Positions 9,149 through 18,491 of a stretch of DNA of 64,000 nt are shown piece after piece. The stretch comes from Clostridiales bacterium (GTDB lineage Bacteria > Bacillota > Clostridia > Christensenellales > Pumilibacteraceae). Positions within the stretch are counted from its first letter, which is position 1, and the number at the start of each line of letters is the position of its first letter. Made by a program: the position numbers and the translations under genes. The stretch covers positions 62,001 through 126,000 of the forward strand of contig JAFLVD010000001.1 in NCBI GenBank assembly GCA_022508485.1. The letters are read 5' to 3'. The notes below the pieces were generated by a model. The model made no database searches and was not told the DNA's origin. It worked only from the letters and a program-made list of their open reading frames with translations.

Positions 9149-9442
9149 ATGAAAAACTCTCCGCCAAAAAGAAAAAACACCGCCGATATTTTACGCGAAG
9201 CAAATTACGATTGTGGGAATAAAAAGTACGTTCGGCGCGATTATACGGACGGCACGGTCGATTTAATTACATATAACGTGAATAAAAAATATTGGCTTTT
9301 TGAAACGTTCGTAAATAAAAAAATACTCGGCATGGAATATGACTTCGAGAATTGTTTGTCAAGCCCGGCGTTTTGCGGCTTGTATTTTGTTTATGCGACG
9401 ATAATTTATGACCGAAGAAGGGCACCTAAAAGTAAAGCTTAG
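9149..9442 (+). CDS. Unknown 97-residue protein at the left end of the element
   Basis: A basic protein rich in Lys, Tyr and Asn with no signal peptide or recognised domain. It lies 120 bases inside attL and ends tail to tail with the AraC gene, overlapping it by four bases. The ATG has no good ribosome site (AAAGGGGGTG at 9095-9104 is too far away), so the start or even the gene is uncertain. Its place next to the attachment site makes it one candidate for an accessory recombination protein, but there is no sequence evidence for that. Confidence 0.4.
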   Translation: MKNSPPKRKNTADILREANYDCGNKKYVRRDYTDGTVDLITYNVNKKYWLFETFVNKKILGMEYDFENCLSSPAFCGLYFVYATIIYDRRRAPKSKA

Positions 9443-10305
9443 GACGAGCTTTCCACAAGCGCAATGCCTCGGTCGGGATCGGGATCCAGATACTTAGCGT
9501 GTTTTATGGTCGAGGTAAATACAAAGTCAGGCGGAACGGTAGACGGCGTGTAGCCGGTGTACTTTTTAAATATGTCGTTAAAATTGCGGATTGTCCCGAA
9601 GCCGCACAGATTGGATATTTCGGTCATGGAATAGTCGCCGGTTTTAATAAGCTTTATCGCTTTTTGAATGCGAATGCGGTTTATGTAGTAGATAAGGTTG
9701 ACGCCCGTTTTTTGCGCAAACAATCTCGACAGATAGCTCGCGTTCATATTCATGAATTTTGCGGCGTCGTCCAGCGTATAGTTTTCGGCGTTAATTTCCA
9801 GCTCGCACAGCAGCGCCGCAAACCTGTCGTCTACGCCGTCGGTAGGCTTTTTGGCGGAAGTAGGGTTGTCGCGGAAAAGCTTGACCATAAGCTCGCTTAA
9901 TGTGGAAAGGGTCATTACGTTGTACATAACCGCTTTGTTTTTAAGCTCGTTTAATATAATATCGTACGCTCGTTTTACGTTTTCGCCTTTTTCGATTAGA
10001 GGTGAGGTAAGGGTTACGTCCATAGCGAAGTCGTTTATTATAGAGCGCGCAAACACCAAAACGATTAGCAGTGTGGATTCGTCCACCGAAACCATTTTGT
10101 GAAGCATTCGGCTGTCGAAAAACATTGCGTTGCCTTGAGTAACGCGGTAGTTTTTCCCGGACGTAAAAACGTCCATTGCGCCGCGCTCGATAAAAATAAG
10201 CTCACACTCGTCGTGCCAGTGCAGCATGTTTTTTGAGTTGAGATACTTCCCGACCCAAACCTTTTCCCCATGTTCGTAAATCCACGTTTGTCTTGCGGAG
10301 TCCAT
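9439..10305 (-). CDS. AraC-family transcriptional regulator of the galactan operon
   Basis: 288 residues. The N-terminal cupin-like sensor domain (about 15-100) has the HWHDECELIFIERG strand expected for sugar-sensing AraC proteins. The C-terminal DNA-binding region (about 185-285) has two helix-turn-helices: NASYLSRLFAQKTGVNLIYYINRIRI and, after a linker, MTEISNLCGFGTIRNFNDIFKKYTGYTPS. It is divergent from the operon at 10471, with about 165 bases between the starts, so it probably activates that operon in response to a galactan product. The start ATG sits six bases after a perfect -10 box, so the transcript may be leaderless. Confidence 0.9.
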   Translation of the reverse strand: MDSARQTWIYEHGEKVWVGKYLNSKNMLHWHDECELIFIERGAMDVFTSGKNYRVTQGNAMFFDSRMLHKMVSVDESTLLIVLVFARSIINDFAMDVTLTSPLIEKGENVKRAYDIILNELKNKAVMYNVMTLSTLSELMVKLFRDNPTSAKKPTDGVDDRFAALLCELEINAENYTLDDAAKFMNMNASYLSRLFAQKTGVNLIYYINRIRIQKAIKLIKTGDYSMTEISNLCGFGTIRNFNDIFKKYTGYTPSTVPPDFVFTSTIKHAKYLDPDPDRGIALVESSS

Positions 10306-10311
10306 ATTTAT

Positions 10312-10340
10312 ATTATACTATACAGCAAGCATTTTGTCAA
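10312..10340 (-). promoter_or_regulatory. Perfect sigma-A promoter of the AraC gene
   Basis: Read on the minus strand, TTGACA (10340-10335) and TATAAT (10317-10312) are 17 bases apart. The AraC ATG at 10305 begins six bases beyond the -10 box, about where transcription should start, so little or no leader is expected. Confidence 0.8.
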
Positions 10341-10404
10341 TCGGTTTTTTTTGAGGTAAAAGAATACAAGGTAAAAAAACTTCTACAAGTAACAAAAAAA
10401 CCTC

Positions 10405-10433
10405 TTGCTTAAAGATGTTTGTCTTGTTAAAAT
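10405..10433 (+). promoter_or_regulatory. Sigma-A promoter of the galactan operon
   Basis: TTGCTT (10405-10410) and TAAAAT (10428-10433) are 17 bases apart, 38 bases before the first operon gene. The boxes are weaker than the divergent AraC promoter, which fits a promoter that needs an activator. AraC binding sites probably lie in 10341-10404, but I cannot define them. Confidence 0.65.
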
Positions 10434-10470
10434 ACCTACAACCGAATATAGGTAAAAAAGGGGGATAGCT

Positions 10471-13400
10471 ATGAAAAACAGCAAGAAAATGTTGTTATTC
10501 ACGGTCATTATTATGGCCGTAACAGCCATTTTTGCGCTAACGGCTTGTGAGGAAACAAAAACACCCACGCCTTCCGCTACGGGCGCTTACTATTTGTCCG
10601 TATACGAGAACGGGGCTTGGACTTCCTATAAGTCGGAAAGCGACATACCTGCTTCCGTTAAGTTCGGCGTAAACGCGCAGGACAAAGCGGTCTACACTCT
10701 CTCGATAAAACTCGAAGAGGGCGCTCAAGTAAAAATCGCGCAAATCGGCTCGACAACCACTTACGGTGCGGACGAGCTTTTCAGTGCGCTCACAGCCTTA
10801 ACTAAGGGCAGCAATAACGCCCTTGTCGTAGCGAATGCCGGAACGTTTGTGTTTACGTTAAATACCGAATTTGCGACCGTTTCGTACACCCACACGCCGT
10901 CGACCTCGGGCGATCTTCCGACCGACGCCGAGGTCCTCTTTGTCGATATCGACAACGTTTCGGGCGCTGTTAACATTTTATATAACGAAACGAAACAGCT
11001 TACCGCAACCGTTACATACGACGACGACACCACCTCGTCGGAAGGCGTTACCTGGATAAGCTCGGCGCCGAGCGTTGCCACCGTCGTAAACGGTTTGGTA
11101 ACCGCGGTTACCGCAGGCACGACGCAGATTAAAGCGGAGTGCGGCGGAGTGGAGAGCGATCCCGTAACGGTAAACGTAAACGGCACGGCGACGCTTGATA
11201 TCACCTCGCACACTTTAAAGGTGGACGAGTCCAAGCAGATTACCGCGACCCTTGCCGGCGGCGCAACCAAAATTCAGTGGACTACCTCGGACGAATCCGT
11301 CGCAACCGTTTCGGACGACGGTCTTGTTACCGGTGTTGCACCCGGTTCCGCCGAGATTAAGTTCTTCTACAACGAGCGCCCCGGCGCGACTCCCAAATCC
11401 ATTACGTGCGCAATTACTGTCAGCACGCCGGTAGAGGATATCGCGTTTGCAAGCACGCTTACGGTAGCGGTCAACGGAACGCAAAACCTTACGATAGGCT
11501 TTGTTCCGACGGACGCGACCAACAAAAACTACACGCACACTTTAACCCAGTCTGACGAGTACATTTCGGTCGTCAAGAACGGCACGACGCTTGCTATAAC
11601 CGGTCTTAAACAGGGCGGCCCGGCGACGATAACCGTTACTTCGGAAGACGGAAACATCACCAAGACATGCACGGTTACCGTTATCGAAGCAGGATCCGAG
11701 TTCGTAAACGACATCGACCCTCAGACCCTTACTCTCAATAAGTCCGAAACGGGCACGCTTACCGTATCCGGTTCGGGAATTTCCTCGGTCGCTTGGTCGA
11801 CGACTTCCTCGGCAATCGTATCCGTTGCGGCAAGCGCCGACGACAGCAAGATTGCTACCGTTACAGGCGCAGGCTTCGGTACTGCGACTATTACCGCAAC
11901 TGTAACGCTTGTAAGCGGCGGCGAACCCGTCGTCAAAACACTCGACGTAATGGTCGCGCCCAACCAAATGTGGGTATACGGCGATATTATCGAAGGCGGC
12001 GACGGCTGGAACATGACCGATACCTACGAGGAAGCTTTGGAAGCCGGCACCACTCTTACCAAGTCCGAAAACGGAATATTCACCGCCGAAATTCATCTTC
12101 CCGCGAACAAGGATTTCCGTCTCGGCCACGACAACTTCGACTGGAAGGGAATACGCTGGGAACACATTTCGAGCGTTGCGGCGGAAAAGCAGAACGCTAT
12201 TCAGGGCGGCAATGACCAAAACAGCGGCTACAACGTAAGAGTAACTAAGGCAGGCACGTATTCCGTTACCGCCGACTTTACCAAAATAGGCAAGCCCGTT
12301 CTTAAAATTTCGGTCGTATCGATTGACGTTACGAGCGTTACCGTAAATGCCGACGAGACCATGATTACCTCGAGCGGCGACCTTAACGCGGCGGCAATCA
12401 CCGTTACGATTACGCCCGATGACGCGACCTACACCGACGACGACATCGTTTGGACGCTTACAAACGAGAACCTTGTTAATAAGGGTCTTTCCAACAATAA
12501 TAAGACAATAACCGTTACCGCGCTCGACAGCCTCGCAGAGGGCGGCACGGTAAGAGTAACCGTTACCGTTAAAGGCAAAACCGCCTATGTCGAAATTACC
12601 GTAGTTGCGGCAGGCGCGCAGACGACGCCCGTATCGACGATCGCCTTCGAACAAACCTCGTACGCCTTTAACGTAAACAATAACGGCGCGTTTAATGGCA
12701 CCGGCACCGTCGTCGCTAAGGTCAACGAGGACGCAACCAATAAGGGCGTTTCGTACAGCACGAGCGACAGTGGCGTGTCCGTAGACGCCGCAACCGGCGT
12801 TGTTACCGCCACTAAGGTCGGTACCTACACAATTACCGCCACTGCGGCAGGCGATTCGTCCAAAACTGCCACGACAACCGTAACCTTCTATTCGGATATG
12901 TTCTATATTACCGGTTCGGTAAATACTTGGGGCGACGCCGGTTCGGCAAGCACTACGGTTGGAACCAAGTTCGAAAACTTCACCTTTACGCCTAATGCGA
13001 GCAACACAGAGTTTACTATCGACGTCGCTCTGTCCGCCGGCACCACGTTCCAGATTATGTTTATCGGTGCAGGCAGCACTTGGGACTACGCAATTACCGG
13101 CGCCAACGCAACGCTCAGCGGTGCATCGGCAAGCGGTTCCAACATCTACATTTCGACAGCCGGCTTGTACACTATTAAGCTTGATATTTCGGGTGTAAAA
13201 CCGTCCGTAACTGCGACGAGAAAGGGCGATATTCCCACGTATACCGCTTCGCTTATGAAAGGTTCGGACACCGTTGTTACGAGCGAAAACAGCACGCTTT
13301 CCAACAATAGGTACACAATGGGCTTTGTCGCCAATACGGAAGCCAACACCGAATACACTATCCAAATCAGTAACGGCTCGACTAACGTTACGGCTAACAT

Positions 13401-13956
13401 AACCTCGCTTGACGGCGCTTCCGATTCGGATAAGACTTACTTCACACTTTCCGAAGGTAAGCTTAATTGCGTAACCGCAGGTAACTATCGTTTGGATATA
13501 GTTGCCGATACTGCCGGTAACTGCAAGGTTTCCATTACCGCAATCACTTCTTCCGGTCCGGTTATTAGCACAGATTACACCGTACTGATTAGCGGTAACG
13601 ATAACGGTTGGAAAGCTACGGATGTCGAGGCAGTCGTATACTTCGACACAGCTTCCGGTCAGTACAAGGCGTACTTCTCTATAACGATTACGGCATATAG
13701 CGGATTCGGATTCTATATTTACTATAATGGCGGCGCCTTTAAAGAAATATGGATGTCTGACGTTACTTTGACAAACGAATCCGGCAAGGTTCAGGTTAAC
13801 GACAACGCAGGCTGGCTGACCGATAGCATATCCGGGAAATGGAATGATATCCAGTCGAAAACTGCCGGCACTCTGTATTGCATGCTGACATTCACTTCGT
13901 CAACCATCCTGTCTCTCGACACGTCTACAACCGACCTTGCACCCTCTGCAACCTAA
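10471..13956 (+). CDS. Large BIG2-repeat glycan-binding lipoprotein
   Basis: 1161 residues. The signal peptide ends in the lipobox LTAC (Cys26). The N-terminal half is a string of BIG2-type repeats (about 150-230, 235-315, 320-400, 405-490), each with VA.V...GLVTA.. patterns. About residues 495-615 form a module with MWVYGDIIEGGDGWN resembling the SusE/SusF-like surface glycan-binding fold. More BIG2-like repeats (about 620-800) come next, followed by a second such module starting at MFYITGSVNTWG (about 811) and a last module at about 1030-1160. GGGGG before the start is the ribosome site. As first gene of the operon it most likely captures galactan on the cell surface. Repeat boundaries are estimates by eye. 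Confidence 0.75.
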   Translation: MKNSKKMLLFTVIIMAVTAIFALTACEETKTPTPSATGAYYLSVYENGAWTSYKSESDIPASVKFGVNAQDKAVYTLSIKLEEGAQVKIAQIGSTTTYGADELFSALTALTKGSNNALVVANAGTFVFTLNTEFATVSYTHTPSTSGDLPTDAEVLFVDIDNVSGAVNILYNETKQLTATVTYDDDTTSSEGVTWISSAPSVATVVNGLVTAVTAGTTQIKAECGGVESDPVTVNVNGTATLDITSHTLKVDESKQITATLAGGATKIQWTTSDESVATVSDDGLVTGVAPGSAEIKFFYNERPGATPKSITCAITVSTPVEDIAFASTLTVAVNGTQNLTIGFVPTDATNKNYTHTLTQSDEYISVVKNGTTLAITGLKQGGPATITVTSEDGNITKTCTVTVIEAGSEFVNDIDPQTLTLNKSETGTLTVSGSGISSVAWSTTSSAIVSVAASADDSKIATVTGAGFGTATITATVTLVSGGEPVVKTLDVMVAPNQMWVYGDIIEGGDGWNMTDTYEEALEAGTTLTKSENGIFTAEIHLPANKDFRLGHDNFDWKGIRWEHISSVAAEKQNAIQGGNDQNSGYNVRVTKAGTYSVTADFTKIGKPVLKISVVSIDVTSVTVNADETMITSSGDLNAAAITVTITPDDATYTDDDIVWTLTNENLVNKGLSNNNKTITVTALDSLAEGGTVRVTVTVKGKTAYVEITVVAAGAQTTPVSTIAFEQTSYAFNVNNNGAFNGTGTVVAKVNEDATNKGVSYSTSDSGVSVDAATGVVTATKVGTYTITATAAGDSSKTATTTVTFYSDMFYITGSVNTWGDAGSASTTVGTKFENFTFTPNASNTEFTIDVALSAGTTFQIMFIGAGSTWDYAITGANATLSGASASGSNIYISTAGLYTIKLDISGVKPSVTATRKGDIPTYTASLMKGSDTVVTSENSTLSNNRYTMGFVANTEANTEYTIQISNGSTNVTANITSLDGASDSDKTYFTLSEGKLNCVTAGNYRLDIVADTAGNCKVSITAITSSGPVISTDYTVLISGNDNGWKATDVEAVVYFDTASGQYKAYFSITITAYSGFGFYIYYNGGAFKEIWMSDVTLTNESGKVQVNDNAGWLTDSISGKWNDIQSKTAGTLYCMLTFTSSTILSLDTSTTDLAPSAT

Positions 13957-13978
13957 TTTTATGAGGCAACTACTCTAA

Positions 13979-15790
13979 ATGGAAAAACAACTTGCATTAA
14001 ACATTATTCACCGTCCCGAGCTCTCTCCCGAATATGCGGAGAGAGCTTTGGGAGGGCGGAAGGACGTATCAAACGAGTCGCTCGAAATTTTCCTCTTTCA
14101 GCAGAACGCGGCGCATAAGAACGGTCTTAAAACGACAATCCACATTACTTATGCGTCGATGTTTTCGGACGAAATCGTCAATGTCGCAAAGGAACACCAC
14201 GCAAAGTACGGAGACGAAATCGCTTTGTCGCTATTGGGGCTTCCGTGCAAACAGTTCAAGGAAAAGTACAAAACCGAGGACTTTTGTATATGGATGTTCG
14301 ACGAAGAAACGAAAAAAGAGATTATCGACGACTGCTTTTCGCTGTTTCATAAAAAGTTCGGGTTCTATCCGCAGTCTACGGGCAGCTACTTCCTCGACGC
14401 GTTTTGTATTAACTACATAAAGAGCAAATATCCGTCGGTTAAGTGCGCCGTTGCGACGTGCTGGGAAGAGGGACCTAAGGCGTATCACACCTGCAACAAC
14501 AGCTGGTATACCTTTATGGACGGCGGTCCGTGGAATCCGTGGATTCCGTCTAAGGTAAATTCGCACTGTCCGGCGTCCGACAAAGACGACGACTGCGGTA
14601 TCGTAGCCATTCCGCACCTGTCGCGCGACCTTATGGCGTGCTTTGACGGTAACGGAAGCAACTTCGGAACGCACCCTCAAAACGTTCTTCGCGGAATGAT
14701 TTATTACGACGACAACGGTTCGATCGAGTATCCGTACCTTTATAACCTTATTGACCAGTACCGCCACCTTGAAAAGTACAACGACGGCTACGCCTACAAC
14801 ATGATGTTCGTAGGACCGGGCTGGCTCAACAAGGCAGGCAGGTGGGAAGCTCCGTACGAGCTTCTCGCAAAGTCCTACGAGGACGGCATGAAGTACTACG
14901 GAAAGCTTAAAAAGGAAGGGAAGCTTCTCGATCTTACAATGGCGGAGTTCGCAGACTACTACCGAGAAAAACACCCCGACTACCGTAGGCCCGAATGCGC
15001 GCTGTGGAAGGATATTCTGTACGGCGGCGACAAACAGTATTTTTGGCTCGCAGACCCTACGAAGCGGCTTTGCCTCGACTTTAATCAGGGCGGCGCTATG
15101 GTCGATTTACGCCCGTACGTTGCGCGTATTCCTCAAAAGACGGGTATCGGCACAGACAACGTTTACGACGCGTCGTATCCGTACCTTATCCAAATCAATT
15201 ACAGAGCCGGATATTTTACGCACTACGCAGGCGCCGGGACGATTAAGTCGTGCAAGATTACTTACAAGGGTGAGAGCGCGGACCTCTGCTTATGCCGCAC
15301 AATGGCTTCGTTTAAAAAAGTCGAGGACGGCGTTCTTATTACCGCCAATCCCGTAACGGTAACGCTCGGAGGGCTTGATATCGTCGTTAAATCGACCTTC
15401 CTATTCGAAAACTCGGGGCGCGTCGTTACGACTCGCGAAATAGTCGGCGACCTTAAAGGTGAAGAGGTTACGATAGAAGAGTACTTTACCGGCGCGTTCG
15501 GTACGACCGAGTACCAGGCGGACATGACTAAGCTCACGTTGGGCATAGGCGACGACAAAATGAAGTACTCCTACCGCGGAAAGAAAATCATTAAGTCGCA
15601 AGGCGCCGATCCGCTTACCGCGTTTGTCGAAATTCCCGACGTTATGACGCGTATCGAAATGGGCGGCGACGTCGATGAGCTTTGCGTGGAAGAGGGTATC
15701 GCTTTCTCGCCGGTGTATCATCTGTCGGTTAAAAAGACTTTGCGTAAAGGAGGTGTTACGACGTGGCTCAATCTTCTAAAGGCAAACTGA
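13979..15790 (+). CDS. Unknown 603-residue protein with deacetylase/GH57-like barrel
   Basis: I do not recognise a named family. The first 330 residues resemble the distorted barrel of polysaccharide deacetylases and GH57/GH38 enzymes (alternating strands and helices, conserved Asp, His and Glu residues, and a MFDEE segment). The last 270 residues are beta-rich, like the sandwich domain after such barrels. There is no signal peptide, so it acts in the cytosol. It lies between the surface lipoprotein and the GH53 genes and overlaps the next gene by 28 bases, which argues for a role in processing imported galactan oligosaccharides or their side groups. The function is not established. Confidence 0.55.
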   Translation: MEKQLALNIIHRPELSPEYAERALGGRKDVSNESLEIFLFQQNAAHKNGLKTTIHITYASMFSDEIVNVAKEHHAKYGDEIALSLLGLPCKQFKEKYKTEDFCIWMFDEETKKEIIDDCFSLFHKKFGFYPQSTGSYFLDAFCINYIKSKYPSVKCAVATCWEEGPKAYHTCNNSWYTFMDGGPWNPWIPSKVNSHCPASDKDDDCGIVAIPHLSRDLMACFDGNGSNFGTHPQNVLRGMIYYDDNGSIEYPYLYNLIDQYRHLEKYNDGYAYNMMFVGPGWLNKAGRWEAPYELLAKSYEDGMKYYGKLKKEGKLLDLTMAEFADYYREKHPDYRRPECALWKDILYGGDKQYFWLADPTKRLCLDFNQGGAMVDLRPYVARIPQKTGIGTDNVYDASYPYLIQINYRAGYFTHYAGAGTIKSCKITYKGESADLCLCRTMASFKKVEDGVLITANPVTVTLGGLDIVVKSTFLFENSGRVVTTREIVGDLKGEEVTIEEYFTGAFGTTEYQADMTKLTLGIGDDKMKYSYRGKKIIKSQGADPLTAFVEIPDVMTRIEMGGDVDELCVEEGIAFSPVYHLSVKKTLRKGGVTTWLNLLKAN

Positions 15791-16023
15791 ACTTTCGCTG
15801 TCCGTCGTGCTTTATGCGCGACATAGACATAGACATGTTCTACGACAATGAAAAAAAGGAATATTACTGTCTGCGCTGTTGCTTCCACGGCAGCGAGGCG
15901 CAGGTGATTGCGCTTAACGAACAAGCGCGTTACCGCTACGGCAGACTTAAAATGCGCGTGGCAGACTTCGGCGAGGATAACGAGCCGCCCAAGTTCGTAA
16001 TGCACAAACGCGGAGAGCAGTAA
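15763..16023 (+). CDS. Small zinc-ribbon protein of the galactan operon
   Basis: 86 residues, starting at GTG 15763 behind an ideal ribosome site (AAAGGAGGTG, 15746-15755) that lies inside the previous gene. Two CxxC pairs (Cys13/16 and Cys36/39, with Cys40) form a zinc ribbon, followed by a charged tail. It overlaps the 603-residue gene by 28 bases and ends three bases before the cytosolic GH53 gene. It may bind nucleic acid or act as a partner subunit of the upstream protein. No family is recognised. Confidence 0.65.
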   Translation: MAQSSKGKLNFRCPSCFMRDIDIDMFYDNEKKEYYCLRCCFHGSEAQVIALNEQARYRYGRLKMRVADFGEDNEPPKFVMHKRGEQ

Positions 16024-16026
16024 GAC

Positions 16027-17136
16027 ATGAAGTTAGGAATAGACGTTTCTACATACTACGAGGAAATTGACCGCGGCGCAACGTACTACGACGGCGATAA
16101 AAAGGTAGAGCCGCTCGGTATGCTTCGGGATAACGGAGTGGATATTATGCGTATTCGCGTTTGGGTAAATCCTTATGACGAAGAAGGCAATCCCTATCTC
16201 GGCGGAACGTGCGACCTTGATAATTTTATTCGCCTTGCCAAAAAGGCGGAAAGCATGGGCTTTGCCGTGATGCTCGATATTCACTATTCCGACTTTTGGT
16301 GCGATCCCGGTAAGCAGACTATTCCAAAAGCGTGGAAGGACCTCGATTTGTCGGGGCTTACCCAAAAAGTGTACGAGTATACAAAACACGTTCTTTCCGT
16401 AGCCGAAGGCAACGGAATAGACATTAAGTACATTCAGGTAGGCAACGAGATAACAAACGGTATGCTTTGGCCGATCGGAAAGCTTATAGAGCACGATAAA
16501 GGGCCTCGTACCAATTACGAAAGCTTAATTGCGCTTTTAAAGGCAGGAATTATGGCCTGCCGCGAAGTTAAGCCGTCCGCCGCGCTGATACTGCACCTTG
16601 AAAAAAGCTACGATATACAGCTTTACAACGAGTTTTTCTCGAATATGCAAGGGCTTGATTACGATATAATCGGATTTTCGTACTATCCGTACTGGCACGG
16701 TACTTTCGAGCAGTTTTACGCAAACGTTGAAAACTGCAAGAAATTCGGGAAAAGACTTATGGTTGTCGAAATCGGTTACGGCTTTACTCTCGAGGACTAC
16801 ATAAAAAGCTCGCACGGTGGGGCGCATCTCGTTATAGACGCCACCGTAGTGGAAGGCATGGGCTTTGTAAACGACTATCCGTTAACGCCGGCAGGTCAAG
16901 CAAAGTTTATAAGGGATTTTTTACCGCTCGCGCGCAAGCACGGCATAGAGGCCGTTATATGGTGGGAACCGCTTTGGATTCCCGGCGACGGCATTTGTTG
17001 GTCGAGCGAGAACGCTCAGCGCTACACCGGCGCGGAAGAAATAAAGTCGACTCGTAACGAATGGGCTAATCAGTGTCTGTTCGATTACGAGGGCAAAAAG
17101 CTTCCGGCTTTCGACGAATTCGTATTAAAAGGTTAA
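16027..17136 (+). CDS. Cytosolic GH53 endo-beta-1,4-galactanase
   Basis: A complete GH53 TIM barrel of 369 residues without a signal peptide. The family opening GIDVS, the block DIHYSDFWCDPGKQ, the acid/base Glu141 in VGNEI and the nucleophile Glu248 in VVEIGYG are all present, as is WWEPLW near the end. GH53 enzymes cut beta-1,4-galactan, the side chain of pectic arabinogalactan I. Lack of export suggests it trims longer galacto-oligosaccharides after ABC import, while the lipoprotein GH53 at 22327 works outside. It is followed after 45 bases by the binding protein gene. Confidence 0.92.
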   Translation: MKLGIDVSTYYEEIDRGATYYDGDKKVEPLGMLRDNGVDIMRIRVWVNPYDEEGNPYLGGTCDLDNFIRLAKKAESMGFAVMLDIHYSDFWCDPGKQTIPKAWKDLDLSGLTQKVYEYTKHVLSVAEGNGIDIKYIQVGNEITNGMLWPIGKLIEHDKGPRTNYESLIALLKAGIMACREVKPSAALILHLEKSYDIQLYNEFFSNMQGLDYDIIGFSYYPYWHGTFEQFYANVENCKKFGKRLMVVEIGYGFTLEDYIKSSHGGAHLVIDATVVEGMGFVNDYPLTPAGQAKFIRDFLPLARKHGIEAVIWWEPLWIPGDGICWSSENAQRYTGAEEIKSTRNEWANQCLFDYEGKKLPAFDEFVLKG

Positions 17137-17181
17137 TAATCCGAAAGGATAACAAATTTAATTTTATAAAGGAGAAAAAAG

Positions 17182-18465
17182 ATGAAAAAAGTAATTTCCA
17201 CACTGCTAAGCGCACTTATGCTCAGCGGCTGCGTTGCCGGCTTTGCCGCGTGCGACGGCGCGCCCAAAGACGACGGCATCGACGCAAAGTATAAGTACGA
17301 CATCACCGTATGGGTCGGTGAGGACACAAGCAACCTTACCAAAGACCTTATTACCAAGTTTAACACCGAAAACACAAACAGCATTTATTTTAACGCAAAG
17401 GTTATAGAGGTTACGGAAAGTAAGGCCGCCGGCGACATTCTCTCAAAGCCTTCTTCCGCGCCCGAAATTTTCTGCTTTGCGCAGGACCAGATTGCGCGTC
17501 TTGTCAGCGCCGGACTTCTCGCGGCGCCGAGCGCGTCAATTAAAAACAAAATTGTGGAAACCCATTCCGAAACCGCGGTAGCAGCGGCAACTATGGGCAC
17601 CACTCTGTACGCATATCCTCTTACCGAGGACAACGGCTACTTCCTTTACTATGACAACCGTCTGATTAACGAAACGCAGGCGGACTCGATTGAGAGCATT
17701 ATAGAAGTATGTAAATCCTCTACCACAAAGTTTAGCTTCGGGCTTAACGGCGGCTGGTACGTTTCGTCCTTCTTCTACGCGGCAGGCGCTCATTCCGAGT
17801 GGACTGTCGACGATCAGGGCAGGTTTACCGACTACGACGACACATTTAATTCCGCCGAGGGCAAAATTGCCGCAAAGGGATTGCAGAAGGTTCTTAAAGA
17901 AGAAGCGGTATACAGCAAAAACGGCGCCGCATCCGACTTTAACGCCGCTATCCCGGCGGCTGCCGTCGTAAGCGGTATCTGGGACTATAACACCGCCAAA
18001 AACGCGCTCAGCAAAAAGGACGGCGAGGGCGTTCCCGACGGTAAGGGGGATTATCTCGGCATTGCAAAGCTTCCCACATATACCGTAGACGATGAGTCTT
18101 ACAGGCTTAAATCGTATCTCGGCAGCAAGCTTCTCGGCGTATCGCCTCAGACCAACGCCAATAAGTCCGCGGCGTTATCCATACTTGCCCAGTATCTTAC
18201 GAACGCGGAAAGCCAGCTCGCGCGTTACAAAGCGTTCGGCTGGGGTCCTTCCGCAAAGACCGCAAAGGAAAACGCCGACGTTAAGGCGGACGTTGCCCTT
18301 AACGCACTGAAAGAAACGGCTACCGTTCCTCAGGGTCAGTATCCCGCAAACTGGTGGGCTAAACCCGAGGTTCTGTCTGCGTCCCTTGCTACGGCGACGA
18401 GCGATCTTGCGATAGATACCGCTCTTTCGACCTATGCGGAATCGTTAAGCGGACTCCTCGACTGA
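17182..18465 (+). CDS. ganS: Sugar-binding lipoprotein of the galacto-oligosaccharide ABC transporter
   Basis: Family 1 extracellular solute-binding protein (MalE type) of 427 residues. The signal peptide has two possible lipobox cysteines (LSGC at 17 and FAAC at 24). The mature part starts with YDITVWVGEDT, followed by the usual two-lobe pattern, including EIFCFAQDQIARLVSAGLL and the Ala-rich hinge segments. GGAG at 17171-17174 serves as ribosome site. It precedes two permeases and an ATPase in MalEFGK order. The cargo is inferred to be galacto-oligosaccharides from the GH53/GH42 context, as in the ganSPQAB operon of Bacillus subtilis. Confidence 0.88.
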   Translation: MKKVISTLLSALMLSGCVAGFAACDGAPKDDGIDAKYKYDITVWVGEDTSNLTKDLITKFNTENTNSIYFNAKVIEVTESKAAGDILSKPSSAPEIFCFAQDQIARLVSAGLLAAPSASIKNKIVETHSETAVAAATMGTTLYAYPLTEDNGYFLYYDNRLINETQADSIESIIEVCKSSTTKFSFGLNGGWYVSSFFYAAGAHSEWTVDDQGRFTDYDDTFNSAEGKIAAKGLQKVLKEEAVYSKNGAASDFNAAIPAAAVVSGIWDYNTAKNALSKKDGEGVPDGKGDYLGIAKLPTYTVDDESYRLKSYLGSKLLGVSPQTNANKSAALSILAQYLTNAESQLARYKAFGWGPSAKTAKENADVKADVALNALKETATVPQGQYPANWWAKPEVLSASLATATSDLAIDTALSTYAESLSGLLD

Positions 18466-18491
18466 TAAAAAGGCCGACTGAGTAAAAGGAG

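Noticed and set aside
11542-13365. A 607-codon minus-strand frame opposite the 1161-residue lipoprotein.
   Set aside because: The repeats on the plus strand produce a repetitive Arg/Gly/Asn-rich antisense product with no recognisable fold.
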